DNA of 64,000 nt from Vibrio sagamiensis NBRC 104589 (GTDB lineage: Bacteria; Pseudomonadota; Gammaproteobacteria; Enterobacterales; Vibrionaceae), in the NCBI RefSeq assembly GCF_007990935.1, contig NZ_BJXJ01000005.1, forward strand, positions 1-64,000. Direction: 5' to 3'. The position numbers were made by a program, and so were the translations under genes. The notes beneath the pieces were generated by a model, which was not told the origin of the DNA, did no database searches, and saw nothing but the letters and a program-made list of their open reading frames with translations. Below, one piece after another: positions 8,743-18,941 of this stretch (its first letter is position 1; each line of letters begins with the position of its first letter).

Positions 8743-9615
8743 TTACAGTGAAGGTGCTAGTGGAACCATAATAGAACAAGTTAGAACTGAAGGTGTCGCC
8801 TCGAAAAAAGGCTGAGAGAAGTAATGAATTAAAGGAGATTTATTCCAAGTGATATTATGTTGCGCTAAGTATTGAAAAATATAGTAATATAAATCTTCAA
8901 TATGACCATTAGTATCACCTTTAAAAGTCATACAAAGGTAATTACCAGCTGGAACAGAGTATATGTCTAAAGGGCTGGTGCTAAAATTTGATATTTTTGA
9001 GGCTTTGAAAGCAACAATTTTATTTCGAGTTAATTTGGGAGGAAGTGTAGGGTGGTATCCATTGTGAGAGGCAGTATTAATAACATAAAATGAACCGTCT
9101 TGTACGCCAAACCTCTTTTTATGTTCAAAGAAAGTTTTTAAAACAGTAAAACCATCAAATTCACCGCACTTTTTTGCTAAACCAACAATGTTGAATTCAT
9201 CTATATGGCGTAATTCTACTTCTTGTAAACAAGTCTCAAAACCGACGGTATATGAAGATAGAAATTGACATATTGGTTGCCAATTTGGCTTCGTGCGAAA
9301 ATCACTCGGTGTCATTCCGGTAAAGCTTTTAAACGCTTTGAGCAACCCTTCATGACTACTGAACTGGCATTTTAAACTGATGTCAAGAATGGTCATTTCT
9401 GGCTTAAAATAGAGAAGAAAGGCTGCGTGTTTTAAACGAATAAGTCGACTAAACTGGTGAATAGTGTAGCCTGTTTGCTGTTTGAAGCATCTGATCAGAT
9501 GATACTTGGAACAAGCAACAGTTTTAGCAAGCTGGTCAATATCTTCATTAGCATCATTAAGTCCATCAAAATGGTTAACGAGTCTTGCAACCACTGCGTC
9601 TATTTTTGTTTTCAT
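8743..9615 (-). CDS. AraC-family regulator with GyrI-like effector domain
   Basis: A 290-residue protein with the AraC DNA-binding domain at the N terminus (about residues 20-110: two HTH units, KYHLIRCFKQQTGYTIHQF and SSHEGLLKAFKSFTGMTPSDFR). The C-terminal 150 residues fit a GyrI/Rob-type small-molecule-binding domain. This Rob/SoxS-like layout is common in regulators of drug export. I choose the ATG at 9615; an upstream TTG at 9642 would place the N terminus inside the palindromic repeat and has no ribosome site. The MFS gene follows 108 bp downstream on the same strand, so the pair is probably a regulator and its target. AT-rich like its neighbour. Confidence 0.82.
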   Translation of the reverse strand: MKTKIDAVVARLVNHFDGLNDANEDIDQLAKTVACSKYHLIRCFKQQTGYTIHQFSRLIRLKHAAFLLYFKPEMTILDISLKCQFSSHEGLLKAFKSFTGMTPSDFRTKPNWQPICQFLSSYTVGFETCLQEVELRHIDEFNIVGLAKKCGEFDGFTVLKTFFEHKKRFGVQDGSFYVINTASHNGYHPTLPPKLTRNKIVAFKASKISNFSTSPLDIYSVPAGNYLCMTFKGDTNGHIEDLYYYIFQYLAQHNITWNKSPLIHYFSQPFFEATPSVLTCSIMVPLAPSL

Positions 9616-9633
9616 AGATTTAATATCAGTAAA

Positions 9634-9668
9634 TATACCCAAGCACCTTGAGGTTATACTTGGGTATA
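9634..9668. repeat. Best copy of the dispersed palindromic repeat
   Basis: Perfect 10-bp arms TATACCCAAG and CTTGGGTATA around a 15-base centre. It lies between ygiQ and the AraC-type gene. Related, more degenerate copies occur at 3931, 12151, 13087, 29932 and 61787. Confidence 0.85.
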
Positions 9669-9692
9669 CAATCTAAAGCAAACTTTTAACCT

Positions 9693-12008
9693 TTAGCGTT
9701 GTCTCGACTTTGGTTTTCCTTGGTTGGTTGATTTTCTTCCATTTGCTGAGCTTGCGCCGTGGTTGTTGCGTTGGCTGTTACCATGGCTACTGCCATTATT
9801 TCGTGAACCTGACTGACCATTTTTAGGTTTACCAGCACGATGATTGGTCGGTTTCTCTCCTCGCGTCCCTTTGTCTGATGACTTATTTAGATGACCACCG
9901 AAGCCTGGTTGGTTTTTGGTATGCTTCGTCGCGAAACGATTTACACCATGTCGCCCAGATTTACGGCGTTGGGCTGGTGTTAGCGTATCGGTATCTTCAG
10001 CAGGAACTAGACAGCTAGGCTTATCACCAATCAAATGTTTTTTGCCCATGTTGATTAGGGCTTCGCGTATTATTGGCCAGTTAGCTGGATCATGATAACG
10101 CAGTAGGGCTTTATGAAGACGACGCTGACGTTCCCCTTTAGCAACGGGAACATCTTCGCGTTTCTTGTACTTCACGCGCTTAAGTGGGTTCGTCTCGGAA
10201 TAGTACATAGACGTTGCATTACACATCGGTGATGGGTAGAAGTTTTGCACTTGGTCACATTCGAAGTTGTTTTTCTTCAGCCAGAGGGCAAGATTCAACA
10301 TATCTTCATCTTCAGTGCCAGGGTGGGCAGAGATAAAGTAAGGAATCAGATATTGTTTTTTACCAGCTTCCGTACTGTATTTCTCGAACATTTCTTTAAA
10401 TTTATCGTAGGTGCCCATGCCAGGTTTCATCATAAGGTCCAGTGGACCTTTTTCAGTATGTTCAGGTGCGATTTTCAGGTAGCCACCAACATGATGAGTG
10501 ACCAACTCTTTGACGTACTCCGGTGATTCGATGGCAAGATCATAGCGAACGCCTGATGCGATCATGACTTTTTTAATGCCATCGACTTTACGAGCAGCGC
10601 GGTAAAGATCGATAGTATGTCTATGGTCAGTATTGAGCTTGTTACAAATGCCAGGGAATACACACGAAGGTCGGCGACAATTCGCTTCTGCTTTGGGATC
10701 GCTACAGCCTAAGCGGTACATATTCGCTGTTGGTCCGCCAAGATCCGAAATGGTTCCGGTAAAGCCAGGTACTTTGTCGCGAATTTCTTCTAGTTCATTA
10801 AGAATCGACTCTTGAGAACGGTTTTGGATGATGCGTCCTTCATGCTCGGTAATCGAACAGAATGAACATCCGCCAAAACAACCACGCATGATGTTAACTG
10901 AAGTTTTTATCATGTCATAAGCAGGGATTTTGGCCTTGCCATACATAGGGTGAGGAACACGAGCGTAAGGCAAGCCAAACACAAAATCCATTTCTTCGGT
11001 TGTAAGAGGGATCGGTGCTTGGTTGACCCATAACTCACGGTCACCGTGACGTTGCAGCAAAGCTCGGCCTGAATACGGGTTGGTTTCTAAATGCAATATA
11101 CGGCTAGCGTGAGCATAAAGAATACGGTCGTTGTGCAGTTTTTCAAATGACGGTAAACGAACGGCAGTATTCGCCGCGTCGTGGCGTGATGGACGAATCG
11201 TTATCGGTTGTGCAATGGGCTCGTCTTTTTTCGTATCACACTGTGTCTCAACTTCATAAGGATTTTTCGGCACAAATGCTTCTTTGCGTGGTTTTTCGAT
11301 GCGAGATGAGTCAATGACTTTATAACCTTCAGGTTCTGCTTGCAAAGTCACGGCAGTACCACGAATATTGGTCATTGTTGCAATATCTTCGCCATTCGCG
11401 AGACGGTGTGCGACTTCCACAAGCGCGCGTTCCGCGTTACCAAAGAGTAGGATATCTGCCTTAGCATCGAATAACACCGAGCGGCGCACTTTATCGGACC
11501 AATAATCGTAGTGGGCGACTCGGCGCAAGCTGGCTTCGATACCACCAAGAACGATTGGGGTACCTTTATAAGCTTCTTTACAGCGTTGAGAGTAAACTAA
11601 TGTGGCTCGGTCAGGACGCTTGCCGCCTTCATTATTAGGGGTATAGGCATCGTCGTGACGTAATTTCTTGTCCGCTGTATAACGGTTAATCATGGAATCC
11701 ATGTTACCAGCAGTGATTCCAAAGAACAGGTTAGGTTGACCAAGTTGCATAAAAGCATCTTTGTTATGCCACTCCGGTTGAGCAATAATACCAACACGAA
11801 AACCTTGGGCTTCGAGCAAGCGCCCAATGATTGCCATACCAAAGCTTGGGTGGTCTACGTATGCATCTCCCGTGACAATAATAATGTCACAACTATCCCA
11901 CCCTAGGGCATCCATTTCTTTGCGGCTGGTCGGCAAAAAAGGTGCCGAGCCAAAACACTCTGCCCAGTATTTTTTATATTCGTGAATAGGAGTCATGTCG
12001 TTGGTCAT
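9693..12008 (-). CDS. ygiQ: YgiQ-family radical SAM protein
   Basis: A 771-residue member of the UPF0313/YgiQ radical SAM family. The radical SAM cluster motif is visible as CFGGCSFC (Cys-x3-Cys-x2-Cys) near residue 380, preceded by an N-terminal B12-binding-like region and followed by a Gly/Asn/Lys/Arg-rich tail of about 90 residues typical of the family and probably disordered or RNA-binding. The biochemical role is not established. Length agrees with E. coli YgiQ (about 740). The ATG at 12008 has a second in-frame ATG four codons later. Transcribed alone. Confidence 0.9.
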   Translation of the reverse strand: MTNDMTPIHEYKKYWAECFGSAPFLPTSRKEMDALGWDSCDIIIVTGDAYVDHPSFGMAIIGRLLEAQGFRVGIIAQPEWHNKDAFMQLGQPNLFFGITAGNMDSMINRYTADKKLRHDDAYTPNNEGGKRPDRATLVYSQRCKEAYKGTPIVLGGIEASLRRVAHYDYWSDKVRRSVLFDAKADILLFGNAERALVEVAHRLANGEDIATMTNIRGTAVTLQAEPEGYKVIDSSRIEKPRKEAFVPKNPYEVETQCDTKKDEPIAQPITIRPSRHDAANTAVRLPSFEKLHNDRILYAHASRILHLETNPYSGRALLQRHGDRELWVNQAPIPLTTEEMDFVFGLPYARVPHPMYGKAKIPAYDMIKTSVNIMRGCFGGCSFCSITEHEGRIIQNRSQESILNELEEIRDKVPGFTGTISDLGGPTANMYRLGCSDPKAEANCRRPSCVFPGICNKLNTDHRHTIDLYRAARKVDGIKKVMIASGVRYDLAIESPEYVKELVTHHVGGYLKIAPEHTEKGPLDLMMKPGMGTYDKFKEMFEKYSTEAGKKQYLIPYFISAHPGTEDEDMLNLALWLKKNNFECDQVQNFYPSPMCNATSMYYSETNPLKRVKYKKREDVPVAKGERQRRLHKALLRYHDPANWPIIREALINMGKKHLIGDKPSCLVPAEDTDTLTPAQRRKSGRHGVNRFATKHTKNQPGFGGHLNKSSDKGTRGEKPTNHRAGKPKNGQSGSRNNGSSHGNSQRNNHGASSANGRKSTNQGKPKSRQR

Positions 12009-12150
12009 ATTTTGTTCTCTGTTCCAGGGAGCGCGAATTATAGCGATTTGATGATCAGGTATCCAGCGGCAAACAACAGATCCCGCCGAGTTGGATAAAA
12101 TTTATAGATTTAGATACTTATTTCTAATAGATAAGACGCAAAGCTAGCCA

Positions 12151-12179
12151 TACTCAAGCATTTTAAGGTCACTTGGATA
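12151..12179. repeat. Degenerate copy of the palindromic repeat
   Basis: TACTCAAGCATTTTAAGG followed by TCACTTGGATA, in the divergent ygiQ/membrane-protein gap. Arms are imperfect but the same core is recognisable. Confidence 0.6.
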
Positions 12180-12265
12180 CTTCACTTAAGGTATAGAAGC
12201 TGTGGTTTGCGCTAGGTTGATTTGCTATTATCAACAACTAAATTATCTTTGAGCTTACATTTATT

Positions 12266-12952
12266 ATGTTTCAACAACTCTTGTTAACTTTTCCTCCAAT
12301 GTTGTTGGGGGCACAAACATTGTTGACGTTGCTATTGATTAAGGGCGAGCTTTGCCCAGGGCAGCGTGGCCGTTTGCACAAAATGTTGCCACCGATTGCG
12401 TTACTTTGGCTTGCTGTCGCCTCGTTACATCTTGGAGCGTTGGTGATCGCTTTCGCAATTTTTTATTTTTATTCGCAAGTCCAAACGAAAAAAACACGTG
12501 ATCAAGGCCCTCTATGGGTGCTTCATGCATCGAATTTATTGGCACTGATATACGTCGGCCTTCAAGTGTTTGAGCAGCCTCATTGGGCCGCTTCAGGTGC
12601 GATGATTCTGATGATTTTCTTTATTGGAGCTATTTTTGCACAGTTATTACTCACGATAGCTCGCAGTCGATTGCAAGCATTTTATCGGATCTTACCAGTA
12701 ACGGGTATTTTGTCAGGGATGTTGCTGGCTGTGACCATGCTTTTTTCGGCTTATCAGCTTGATGAAGTCGCATTGAAAGCAGAAACTCCTGCTATTCTGA
12801 TTGCTTTAGTGTTACTGATTGCGGCCATTGTCCTTTGGTGCTGGCATTTATTTTTGCATAAAGCACCGAATAAGATGCAATTAGCGTTAGCTCTTTTGTT
12901 ATCTTTATCCTCAATGACGGTTTTACAACATTTGTTTTTGATTAGTCATTAA
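12266..12952 (+). CDS. Polytopic inner membrane protein of unknown function
   Basis: A 228-residue, very hydrophobic protein with about seven predicted transmembrane helices and short loops. The longest polar loop follows the first helix (KGELCPGQRGRLHK) and another follows the third (QVQTKKTRDQG), which by the positive-inside rule are cytoplasmic. No motif is recognised. It is monocistronic and divergent from ygiQ, with palindromic repeats on either side, so context gives no function. Confidence 0.65.
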   Translation: MFQQLLLTFPPMLLGAQTLLTLLLIKGELCPGQRGRLHKMLPPIALLWLAVASLHLGALVIAFAIFYFYSQVQTKKTRDQGPLWVLHASNLLALIYVGLQVFEQPHWAASGAMILMIFFIGAIFAQLLLTIARSRLQAFYRILPVTGILSGMLLAVTMLFSAYQLDEVALKAETPAILIALVLLIAAIVLWCWHLFLHKAPNKMQLALALLLSLSSMTVLQHLFLISH

Positions 12953-13086
12953 GTGTTACTTATCCCCAAGTATCTTGAAGTTGCATGAGGCTCTAGGCGA
13001 AAGAAGCAAACAGTGACAAGTTGCAATGTTATTGGGACTTCGGCTGAGTTCACTTCTATATTGTTAAATTAAGTCTACGCTTTGTT

Positions 13087-13119
13087 TATACCTAAGTATT
13101 TTCAGGTTAATCGGGTATA
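13087..13119. repeat. Copy of the palindromic repeat
   Basis: TATACCTAAG at the left end and TCGGGTATA at the right. It ends 15 bp before the start of the DUF4250 gene and immediately precedes its ribosome site. A weaker half-copy lies at about 12961-12990. Confidence 0.65.
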
Positions 13120-13134
13120 GAGAGGAGAAACAAT

Positions 13135-13335
13135 ATGGATTTAAGCAATGTAAAAAACTTTGACAGTGTCATTTTGTTAGGGATTGTCAATGAAAAACTT
13201 CGCTTAGAATGCGATAGCTTTGAAGAATTGGTCTCTATGTACGAGATGGATACGGAGTCGGTTATTGGTAAACTGGATATGCTAGGTTACCAATATGATC
13301 CACTCACGAACCAGTTTAAGGCTTATCACCGTTAA
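13135..13335 (+). CDS. DUF4250 domain protein
   Basis: A 66-residue protein matching the small DUF4250 family: an N-terminal helix with VNEKLRLECDSFEELV, then the GKLDMLGYQYDPLTNQF C-terminal motif, where the GY-Y-P/E-NQF pattern is typical. Function unknown; probably cytoplasmic. An AGGAG site (13121-13125) precedes ATG. Convergent with metR. Confidence 0.8.
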   Translation: MDLSNVKNFDSVILLGIVNEKLRLECDSFEELVSMYEMDTESVIGKLDMLGYQYDPLTNQFKAYHR

Positions 13336-13368
13336 ATGGTTCGTCTCTTCTTAGCTTCTCATCTACTC

Positions 13369-14280
13369 TTAAGTCATCTTGATACCTTCAAGGTGACTTC
13401 TGCATTGCCGACGCGCAGTCGCAAAAAAAGCCTTTAAATAATGTTTATCTTTTTCTGCATGTCGAGTTGCGGCAAATAAACGTCGCCAAAGACCGTTACC
13501 AAATGGGCGACTTTCGATTAGCCCTTGCCGAGAAAATTCTTTAAGGGCCCAATTTGGCAGGGCTGCTACCCCTAAACCCGCTGAAGCCATTTGGATGATC
13601 ATTAAGGTATTGTCAGCTTGCTTCCAAGACAGTGGCTCAATTCCCGCAGGGTGTAAAAAGTGTTTAACCACATCAAGTCTCTGCTTTTGAACTGGATAAG
13701 AGAGCATGGTTTGATCGGCGAGATCGTCAGGTTGGATGGCCTTTTTTTGAGCTAGAGGGTGGTGGGGAGCCGTAACGAGGCGCATCTCAAAGTCAAACAG
13801 AGGTTCATAGTGGACATCTGAACGAGGCTGAATATCAGAAGTAATGACTAAATCCAATTCACCTGCGAGCAAGGCCGGAAGGGGTTCAAAGCCAAATCCA
13901 GAGGAAAAATCGAGTGTGACACTTGGCCAAGATATTTGATATTCTTTAAGCGCAGGCATCAACCATTGAAAGCATGAGTGGCATTCTATGGCCATGTGTA
14001 ATCGCCCATTTACGTCTTCCTTTAGCCCTGCAAGATCATTTTCTGCTAGAGCAAGCTTAGGCAAAATCTCATCGGCAAGACGAAGCAATATATTTCCTTC
14101 AGAAGTAAACTTGACAGGACGAGTCTTCCTTAAGAAAAGCGCCCCACCTATACGAGTCTCAAGCTCTTTAATCTGATGAGAGAGAGCCGATTGGGTCAGA
14201 TGAAGGCTCGTGGCAGTTGCAGTCAGTGACCCGGTCTCTCGAAGGGTTGTTAGGGTGCGCAAGTGCTTTAATTCGATCAT
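13369..14280 (-). CDS. metR: MetR, LysR-type activator of methionine biosynthesis
   Basis: A 303-residue LysR-type regulator with an N-terminal winged HTH (MIELKHLRTLTTLRETGSLTATATSLHLTQSALS-type, residues 1-60) and a periplasmic-binding-like effector domain that in MetR senses homocysteine. It is divergent from metE, the classical MetR target. The ATG at 14280 has AAGGA six bases upstream and gives the family-typical N terminus, so the longer upstream start is rejected. The shared intergenic region carries a perfect MetR half-spaced palindrome and MetJ boxes. Confidence 0.93.
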   Translation of the reverse strand: MIELKHLRTLTTLRETGSLTATATSLHLTQSALSHQIKELETRIGGALFLRKTRPVKFTSEGNILLRLADEILPKLALAENDLAGLKEDVNGRLHMAIECHSCFQWLMPALKEYQISWPSVTLDFSSGFGFEPLPALLAGELDLVITSDIQPRSDVHYEPLFDFEMRLVTAPHHPLAQKKAIQPDDLADQTMLSYPVQKQRLDVVKHFLHPAGIEPLSWKQADNTLMIIQMASAGLGVAALPNWALKEFSRQGLIESRPFGNGLWRRLFAATRHAEKDKHYLKAFFATARRQCRSHLEGIKMT

Positions 14281-14355
14281 GAACGTCCTTTGTCCTTTTA
14301 TCATCTGAGTTTTTAACCAACCTGATTTAATTTACCGAGAAAAATTAGATATGTA

Positions 14356-14371
14356 AACGTCTAGATGTCTA
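14356..14371. promoter_or_regulatory. Tandem MetJ boxes (metR-proximal)
   Basis: Two adjacent 8-mers, AAACGTCT and AGATGTCT, each matching the MetJ consensus AGACGTCT at 7 of 8 positions. MetJ-SAM binds tandem met boxes to repress methionine genes. The position within the metR/metE intergenic region fits repression of metR and/or metE. Confidence 0.8.
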
Positions 14372-14401
14372 TTTGTGTGGTTTTTTGTTTTGCTCTGACT
14401 A

Positions 14402-14414
14402 TGAATTTTTTTCA
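14402..14414. promoter_or_regulatory. MetR binding site
   Basis: TGAATTTTTTTCA is a perfect match to the LysR-type MetR consensus TGAA-N5-TTCA. It lies about midway between the metR and metE starts, as expected for autoregulation and metE activation. Confidence 0.82.
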
Positions 14415-14467
14415 TCGTTAAGTTGAATAAATGGAGATTGTATCAATAAGCATTGAAACTTAATAAT

Positions 14468-14483
14468 AGCCATCTAGACATCT
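14468..14483. promoter_or_regulatory. Second tandem MetJ box pair (metE leader)
   Basis: AGCCATCT followed directly by AGACATCT, matching the met box consensus at 6 and 7 of 8 positions. It lies 45 bp upstream of the metE start. Confidence 0.65.
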
Positions 14484-14527
14484 TTTTGGTGACTAAAATA
14501 GGATTCATGGAAAGAAGGAAAGTAGAT

Positions 14528-16840
14528 ATGGCAACGACAACGCATATTCTTGGTTACCCAAGGATTGGAGAAAAGCGAGAACTTAAATTTGCACTAGAAC
14601 AGTACTGGCGAGGGGAAATTGATCAGGACGCCTTGAAGCAAGTAGGGAGTGTACAGCGTAACAAGAACTGGAATACTCAGGCGGAATCAAACTTGAGTCT
14701 AGTCACAGTAGGAGATTTTGCTTGGTATGATCATGTTTTGACGACTTCTTTATTGTTAGGACATACCCCTAAGCGACATGCTGAGCAGGGGATCAATTTA
14801 GATACATTATTTAGAGTCGCCCGCGGTCAATCTCAGACAGAAGGCGTTTGTTTAAGTGGTGGAGGTTGCACTGGAAATGCCGCATCAGACATGACCAAGT
14901 GGTTTAATACCAATTACCACTATATTGTTCCTGAATTCAGTCAAAACGATAGCTTTAAGGTCAGTTGGCCGCAATTGTTCGAAGAAGTCAGCGAAGCAGT
15001 TAACGCTGGGCATCAAGTGAAACCCGTGCTTCTTGGTCCATTAAGTTACTTATATCTTGGTAAAGAGGTGGATGACAATTTTGATCGCCTCACTCTGCTA
15101 CCAAGATTACTTGCCGTTTATCAGAGCATTTTAAGTAAACTTTCTCAGCAAGGCGTTGAATGGGTACAGGTTGATGAACCCATTCTTGCACTTGAATTGG
15201 ATGAAAAATGGCAAAACGCTTTTAAACTTGCTTATCAAGTGATGAAAGGTGATCTCAAAGTTTTACTGACGACTTACTTTGATTGCGTTACCGAAACACT
15301 GGATAAAATCGTACAACTACCAGTTGATGGTCTTCATATCGACTTATCTGCGGCACCACAGCAGCTAGAGTTGGTTATGGATAAGTTACCACAAGGGTGG
15401 GTGCTTTCAGCTGGGGTGATCAATGGACGCAATGTTTGGCGCTCTGATTTGAGTAATCAACTCAAATGCCTTCAGCCGATCAAAGCGAAACTTAAAGATA
15501 ATCTGTGGATTGCAAGTTCTTGTTCTCTATTACACAGTCCAGTTAATTTAGAGTTAGAAAACGCATTGTCTGCAGAGACTAAAAGCTGGTTTGCTTTTGC
15601 TAAGCAAAAAGTCGCGGAAGTTGCTTTATTAGGTCGGGCGCTCGACGGTGACGCAGAGGCCATCGCCGATTGTCATACTTACAGCCAGCCTTTAAGAATA
15701 CGTGAGACCGCCAATTATGTGCATAAACCTCACATTCAATCCAGAGTTTGCCAAATCACACCAAGTTTTTCCGAGCGAGAGGCGCCTTATGCTGAGCGAG
15801 CAGCACACCAAGCAGAAGTCCTGAAGCTGCCTTTGCTACCAACCACGACCATTGGTTCTTTCCCTCAAACCGATGCGATTCGTTGTCAACGATCGGCTTA
15901 CCGTTCAGGTCAATTATCAGAGACTGAGTATCATCATGCATTAAAACAACATATTAGTGATGCTGTGCAGAGACAAGAGTCACTGGATTTAGATGTTTTG
16001 GTTCATGGCGAAGCTGAACGAAATGATATGGTTGAGTATTTCGCTGAAAACTTAGCGGGCTTTCAAACGACACAATTTGGTTGGGTGCAGAGTTATGGTT
16101 CGCGTTGTGTCAAACCGGCTGTGGTTGTTGCTGATATTGAAAGAGAAAAGCCAATAACAGTAGAGTGGACGAGTTATGCGCAGTCTTTAACTCAAAAGAA
16201 AATGAAAGGGATGCTGACGGGGCCAGTAACTATCTTGTGTTGGACTTTCCCGCGTGAAGATATCCCGCGTCAAACCGCCGCACGTCAGATTGCCCTTGCA
16301 CTGAGAGATGAAGTGACAGATTTACAAAAAGCGGGGATTAATATCATTCAAATTGACGAGCCTGCATTGCGTGAAGGATTACCACTTAAAACGCGAGAGC
16401 ACACTCATTACCTCGCATGGGCTATTGAAGCCTTTAAAATTTCTGCGGCAAGTGCAGCACCCGCAACTCAAATTCATACCCACATGTGTTATAGCGAATT
16501 TAATGAAATCATCGCTGCGATTGCAGCTTTGGATGCGGATGTTATCACTATCGAAACATCTCGCTCTAACATGGCTCTACTTAAGGCGTTTGAGGAGTTT
16601 AAATACCCAAATGAGATAGGACCTGGTGTGTATGATATTCACTCACCGATTATTCCAACGGAAGAGTGGATCGAAAGATTGCTCAAAAAAGCAGCAGAAA
16701 GCATTCCAGTGCAGCGTTTATGGGTAAACCCAGACTGTGGTTTGAAAACGCGTAATTGGCCAGAAACTGAAGCGGCTTTAGCCAATCTCGTTTCAGTAGC
16801 GAAAAAATTGAGAGTTCACTACGGCGAGCAAGTAACTTGA
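14528..16840 (+). CDS. metE: Cobalamin-independent methionine synthase MetE
   Basis: A 770-residue enzyme that transfers the methyl group of 5-methyltetrahydropteroyltri-L-glutamate to homocysteine, the last step of methionine synthesis in the cytoplasm. It has the duplicated barrel organisation. The C-terminal half carries the zinc/homocysteine ligands in [10 protein letters not shown] and the late Cys in NPDCGLKTR. The start chosen is ATG at 14528 ([14 protein letters not shown]), with an AAGGA site just upstream; the 25-codon upstream extension would run through the MetJ boxes and is not family-like. Slightly longer than E. coli MetE (753). Divergent from metR. Confidence 0.96.
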   Translation: MATTTHILGYPRIGEKRELKFALEQYWRGEIDQDALKQVGSVQRNKNWNTQAESNLSLVTVGDFAWYDHVLTTSLLLGHTPKRHAEQGINLDTLFRVARGQSQTEGVCLSGGGCTGNAASDMTKWFNTNYHYIVPEFSQNDSFKVSWPQLFEEVSEAVNAGHQVKPVLLGPLSYLYLGKEVDDNFDRLTLLPRLLAVYQSILSKLSQQGVEWVQVDEPILALELDEKWQNAFKLAYQVMKGDLKVLLTTYFDCVTETLDKIVQLPVDGLHIDLSAAPQQLELVMDKLPQGWVLSAGVINGRNVWRSDLSNQLKCLQPIKAKLKDNLWIASSCSLLHSPVNLELENALSAETKSWFAFAKQKVAEVALLGRALDGDAEAIADCHTYSQPLRIRETANYVHKPHIQSRVCQITPSFSEREAPYAERAAHQAEVLKLPLLPTTTIGSFPQTDAIRCQRSAYRSGQLSETEYHHALKQHISDAVQRQESLDLDVLVHGEAERNDMVEYFAENLAGFQTTQFGWVQSYGSRCVKPAVVVADIEREKPITVEWTSYAQSLTQKKMKGMLTGPVTILCWTFPREDIPRQTAARQIALALRDEVTDLQKAGINIIQIDEPALREGLPLKTREHTHYLAWAIEAFKISAASAAPATQIHTHMCYSEFNEIIAAIAALDADVITIETSRSNMALLKAFEEFKYPNEIGPGVYDIHSPIIPTEEWIERLLKKAAESIPVQRLWVNPDCGLKTRNWPETEAALANLVSVAKKLRVHYGEQVT

Positions 16841-16874
16841 TATTACCTCGAAAGCCATCGTAATAATTAAAAAG

Positions 16875-16909
16875 AAAAGCGAGACTATTGAATAATAGTT
16901 CTCGCTTTT
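16875..16909. terminator. Bidirectional intrinsic terminator, metE / lipoprotein
   Basis: AAAAGCGAGACTATT pairs with AATAGTTCTCGCTTTT, followed by GGGGTTTTT on the plus strand and by TTCTTTTT on the minus strand. It separates the convergent metE and lipoprotein genes. Confidence 0.85.
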
Positions 16910-16947
16910 GGGGTTTTTATATTTAACCAAAGCCGTAGGTTAGTAAT

Positions 16948-17343
16948 TTACTTCTTTTTAGCTTGGCAAGTTTGTGCAGAGATCAACTCATCAGTCATTA
17001 GCTGTCCGCGTGAGTTACGAATTTTAATTCGATAAAGTAAGCCCATATTGAGCTGTTTAATCACTTCCTCTGATTTACAGTAGCTGTATATACTGGTGTT
17101 CAATACCTGTTGGAGCGGTTTCGCTCCTTTAGCAGAGTCGTTATAGATCATCATCATTTCAACGACATTTTTACGTGGAGATACTCGCAAGATTTTAAGT
17201 GGTCCATATTCAAGGGGCAGACCAGCAGAAAGCACACCAGCACGATTTGAAGCCATTAGCTCCAGTTGGCGTTGTTTTTCATCATTAGAAGAGCAGCCAG
17301 CTAGTGTGCCAAGAGCAAGCATGAGACAGAGTAATTTTTTCAT
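16948..17343 (-). CDS. Small lipoprotein of unknown function
   Basis: A 131-residue protein with a lipoprotein signal peptide: MKKLLCLMLALGTLAGC, lipobox LAGC with Cys17 as the lipidated residue, followed by Ser-Ser-Asn-Asp. The Asp at +4 does not give the +2 Asp inner-membrane retention signal, so outer-membrane sorting is likely. The rest is mixed alpha/beta with two further Cys (CKSEE and TCQAKKK at the C terminus). It starts two bases after the yciI stop, so the two are co-transcribed. No family recognised. Confidence 0.75.
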   Translation of the reverse strand: MKKLLCLMLALGTLAGCSSNDEKQRQLELMASNRAGVLSAGLPLEYGPLKILRVSPRKNVVEMMMIYNDSAKGAKPLQQVLNTSIYSYCKSEEVIKQLNMGLLYRIKIRNSRGQLMTDELISAQTCQAKKK

Positions 17344-17345
17344 AA

Positions 17346-17642
17346 TTAAAACACTTTTTTAAATGGCTTTACGATCACATTGTGATAAACACCAGCTTCA
17401 ACATAAGGATCTGAGTTCGCCCAAGCTTGAGCGTCTTCTAGGCAGTTAAAGTCAGCTATAACTGTTGAACCAGTAAAGCCTGCTTTACCAGGCTCATTAG
17501 AATCAACAGCAGGCATTGGACCAGCAGTAAGAAGGCGTCCTTGATCTTGAAGCTTCTGTAACCGCTCAAGGTGTTGAGGACGAACACTCAGACGTTTTTC
17601 CAACGAATTCTCCACATCCTGTGAAAAAATGACATACCACAT
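17346..17642 (-). CDS. yciI: YciI family protein
   Basis: A 98-residue ferredoxin-like alpha/beta protein of the YCII family. The family pattern is clear: [17 protein letters not shown] at the N terminus, [19 protein letters not shown] with the conserved His and GxLxxxGP, and [18 protein letters not shown]. The Asp/His pair is proposed to be catalytic in the family, but no reaction is established for this subgroup. It is part of the trp-adjacent yci block as in other gamma-proteobacteria. Confidence 0.9.
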   Translation of the reverse strand: MWYVIFSQDVENSLEKRLSVRPQHLERLQKLQDQGRLLTAGPMPAVDSNEPGKAGFTGSTVIADFNCLEDAQAWANSDPYVEAGVYHNVIVKPFKKVF

Positions 17643-17761
17643 CGCGCAATTCCTTAGATAATAGGGTAAAGCATTAATTTAACGCCTTTTTTGATTGACT
17701 AACAAGTTATGTTCTAAAATTGTGAGACTGCTTGGGGCAATTTGATAATAAAGCTGTGTCG

Positions 17762-18157
17762 TTACTTAGTTATAGGGCGAGGTTTTCCCTCGCTATCAAT
17801 AGCAACATAATTGAATGTGGCATCACAAACCATGAAGCGTTCTCCGATACCATTTTCTTTGACGGGCTTGACCCAAACTTCTAAATCAATACTCATTGAG
17901 GTTCGGCCAATTCTAGTGCACTCACCATAGCAGCATACAACATCACCAACGCTGACAGGTTTTTTAAATGTGATACTTGATACGGATACCGTAACGATGC
18001 GTCCCGCCGAGATTTCTTTAGCTAAAATTCCACCTGCTAAATCCAGTTGGGACATGATCCAACCGCCAAAGATATCACCATTTGCGTTAGTGTCGGCGGG
18101 CATGGCCAAAGTTCGCAGCAACAACTGACCGCGAGGTGAAGAAAATTCATGACTCAT
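17762..18157 (-). CDS. yciA: Acyl-CoA thioesterase YciA
   Basis: A 131-residue hotdog-fold thioesterase. It shows the strongly conserved LRTLAMPADTNANGDIFGGWIMSQLD segment with the catalytic Asn/Asp residues and SVGDVVCCYGEC. The enzyme hydrolyses a broad range of acyl-CoAs in the cytoplasm. I prefer the ATG at 18157 (MSHEFSSPRG), which gives the family length (E. coli 132); an ATG four codons upstream at 18169 is possible. It is separated from yciB by a terminator-like hairpin. Confidence 0.92.
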   Translation of the reverse strand: MSHEFSSPRGQLLLRTLAMPADTNANGDIFGGWIMSQLDLAGGILAKEISAGRIVTVSVSSITFKKPVSVGDVVCCYGECTRIGRTSMSIDLEVWVKPVKENGIGERFMVCDATFNYVAIDSEGKPRPITK

Positions 18158-18228
18158 ATTGACATCCATTAGTACTAGATAAGCGACATAAGTGGAAAGA
18201 TAAGGTTAAAAATCACTCAAGCCGCAAG

Positions 18229-18255
18229 AATAAAACAGCGACCATTGGTCGCTGT
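18229..18255 (-). terminator. Intrinsic terminator after yciB
   Basis: On the minus strand ACAGCGACC-aat-GGTCGCTGT is followed by TTTTATT. It lies 40 bp after the yciB stop. Confidence 0.75.
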
Positions 18256-18294
18256 GAAACATCTGTTTAACTAGATTATAGCAAAAATGAGACT

Positions 18295-18858
18295 TTAATC
18301 ATCAACCGATATATCAGATGAGCTGTCTTTTTGTTCTTTTGGTATGTGTTTATAGATATAGAAACCAGTTATGATCATAAAAGCAAAGGTTGCGATTAAT
18401 AAACCAAATACTTTAAAGTTTACCCAAACATCCAGTGGTAATTTATAAGCTACGTAAATGTTCACTACTGCGCAAACTGAGAAAAAGGCGACCCAAGCCC
18501 AATTCACTTTTGCCCAGATGGAATCAGGGAGTGTTAACTCTTTGCCCAGCATGCTCTTAATTGCTGACTTACCAATTAATTGGCTGATGGTTAAACCGAG
18601 TGCAAAAACAATATATACAATAGTTACCTTCCATTTTATAAAATTGTCATCATGCAAAATAATGGTCATACCACCAAAAATTGCCACCATTAAAAAGGTG
18701 ATTAATTGCATTTTTTCGATTTTCTTATAAATGGCATAGGTCAAGACAAGTTGAATAGCCGTTGCGGCGATCAGGGCTCCTGTTGCGACATAAATATCGT
18801 ACGTCTTGTATAAAACAAAGAAAATAATGAGTGGTATAAAATCAAGAACTTGCTTCAT
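18295..18858 (-). CDS. yciB: Inner membrane protein YciB (septation protein A)
   Basis: A 187-residue protein with about five transmembrane helices, starting [29 protein letters not shown], the hallmark N terminus of YciB/IspZ. The family pattern [26 protein letters not shown] near the C terminus is also present. It is involved in cell-envelope maintenance and interacts with elongation and division proteins; its exact biochemical role is unresolved. The position close to trpA and yciA is the conserved gamma-proteobacterial arrangement. Confidence 0.93.
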   Translation of the reverse strand: MKQVLDFIPLIIFFVLYKTYDIYVATGALIAATAIQLVLTYAIYKKIEKMQLITFLMVAIFGGMTIILHDDNFIKWKVTIVYIVFALGLTISQLIGKSAIKSMLGKELTLPDSIWAKVNWAWVAFFSVCAVVNIYVAYKLPLDVWVNFKVFGLLIATFAFMIITGFYIYKHIPKEQKDSSSDISVDD

Positions 18859-18941
18859 TGTGCAAACGTTATGTAGTGATTAAGTGGAGAACAGTCTAAC
18901 GGAAATTACGTTAATGTGAATAGTTAGAGATAAATGGATAC

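Noticed and set aside
9616..9642. TTG start for the AraC-type regulator
   Set aside because: It would begin inside the palindromic repeat and lacks a ribosome site; the ATG at 9615 gives a normal N terminus.
14453..14527. 25-codon N-terminal extension of metE
   Set aside because: The stretch overlaps the MetJ boxes and is not like Met[15 protein letters not shown] is the family start.
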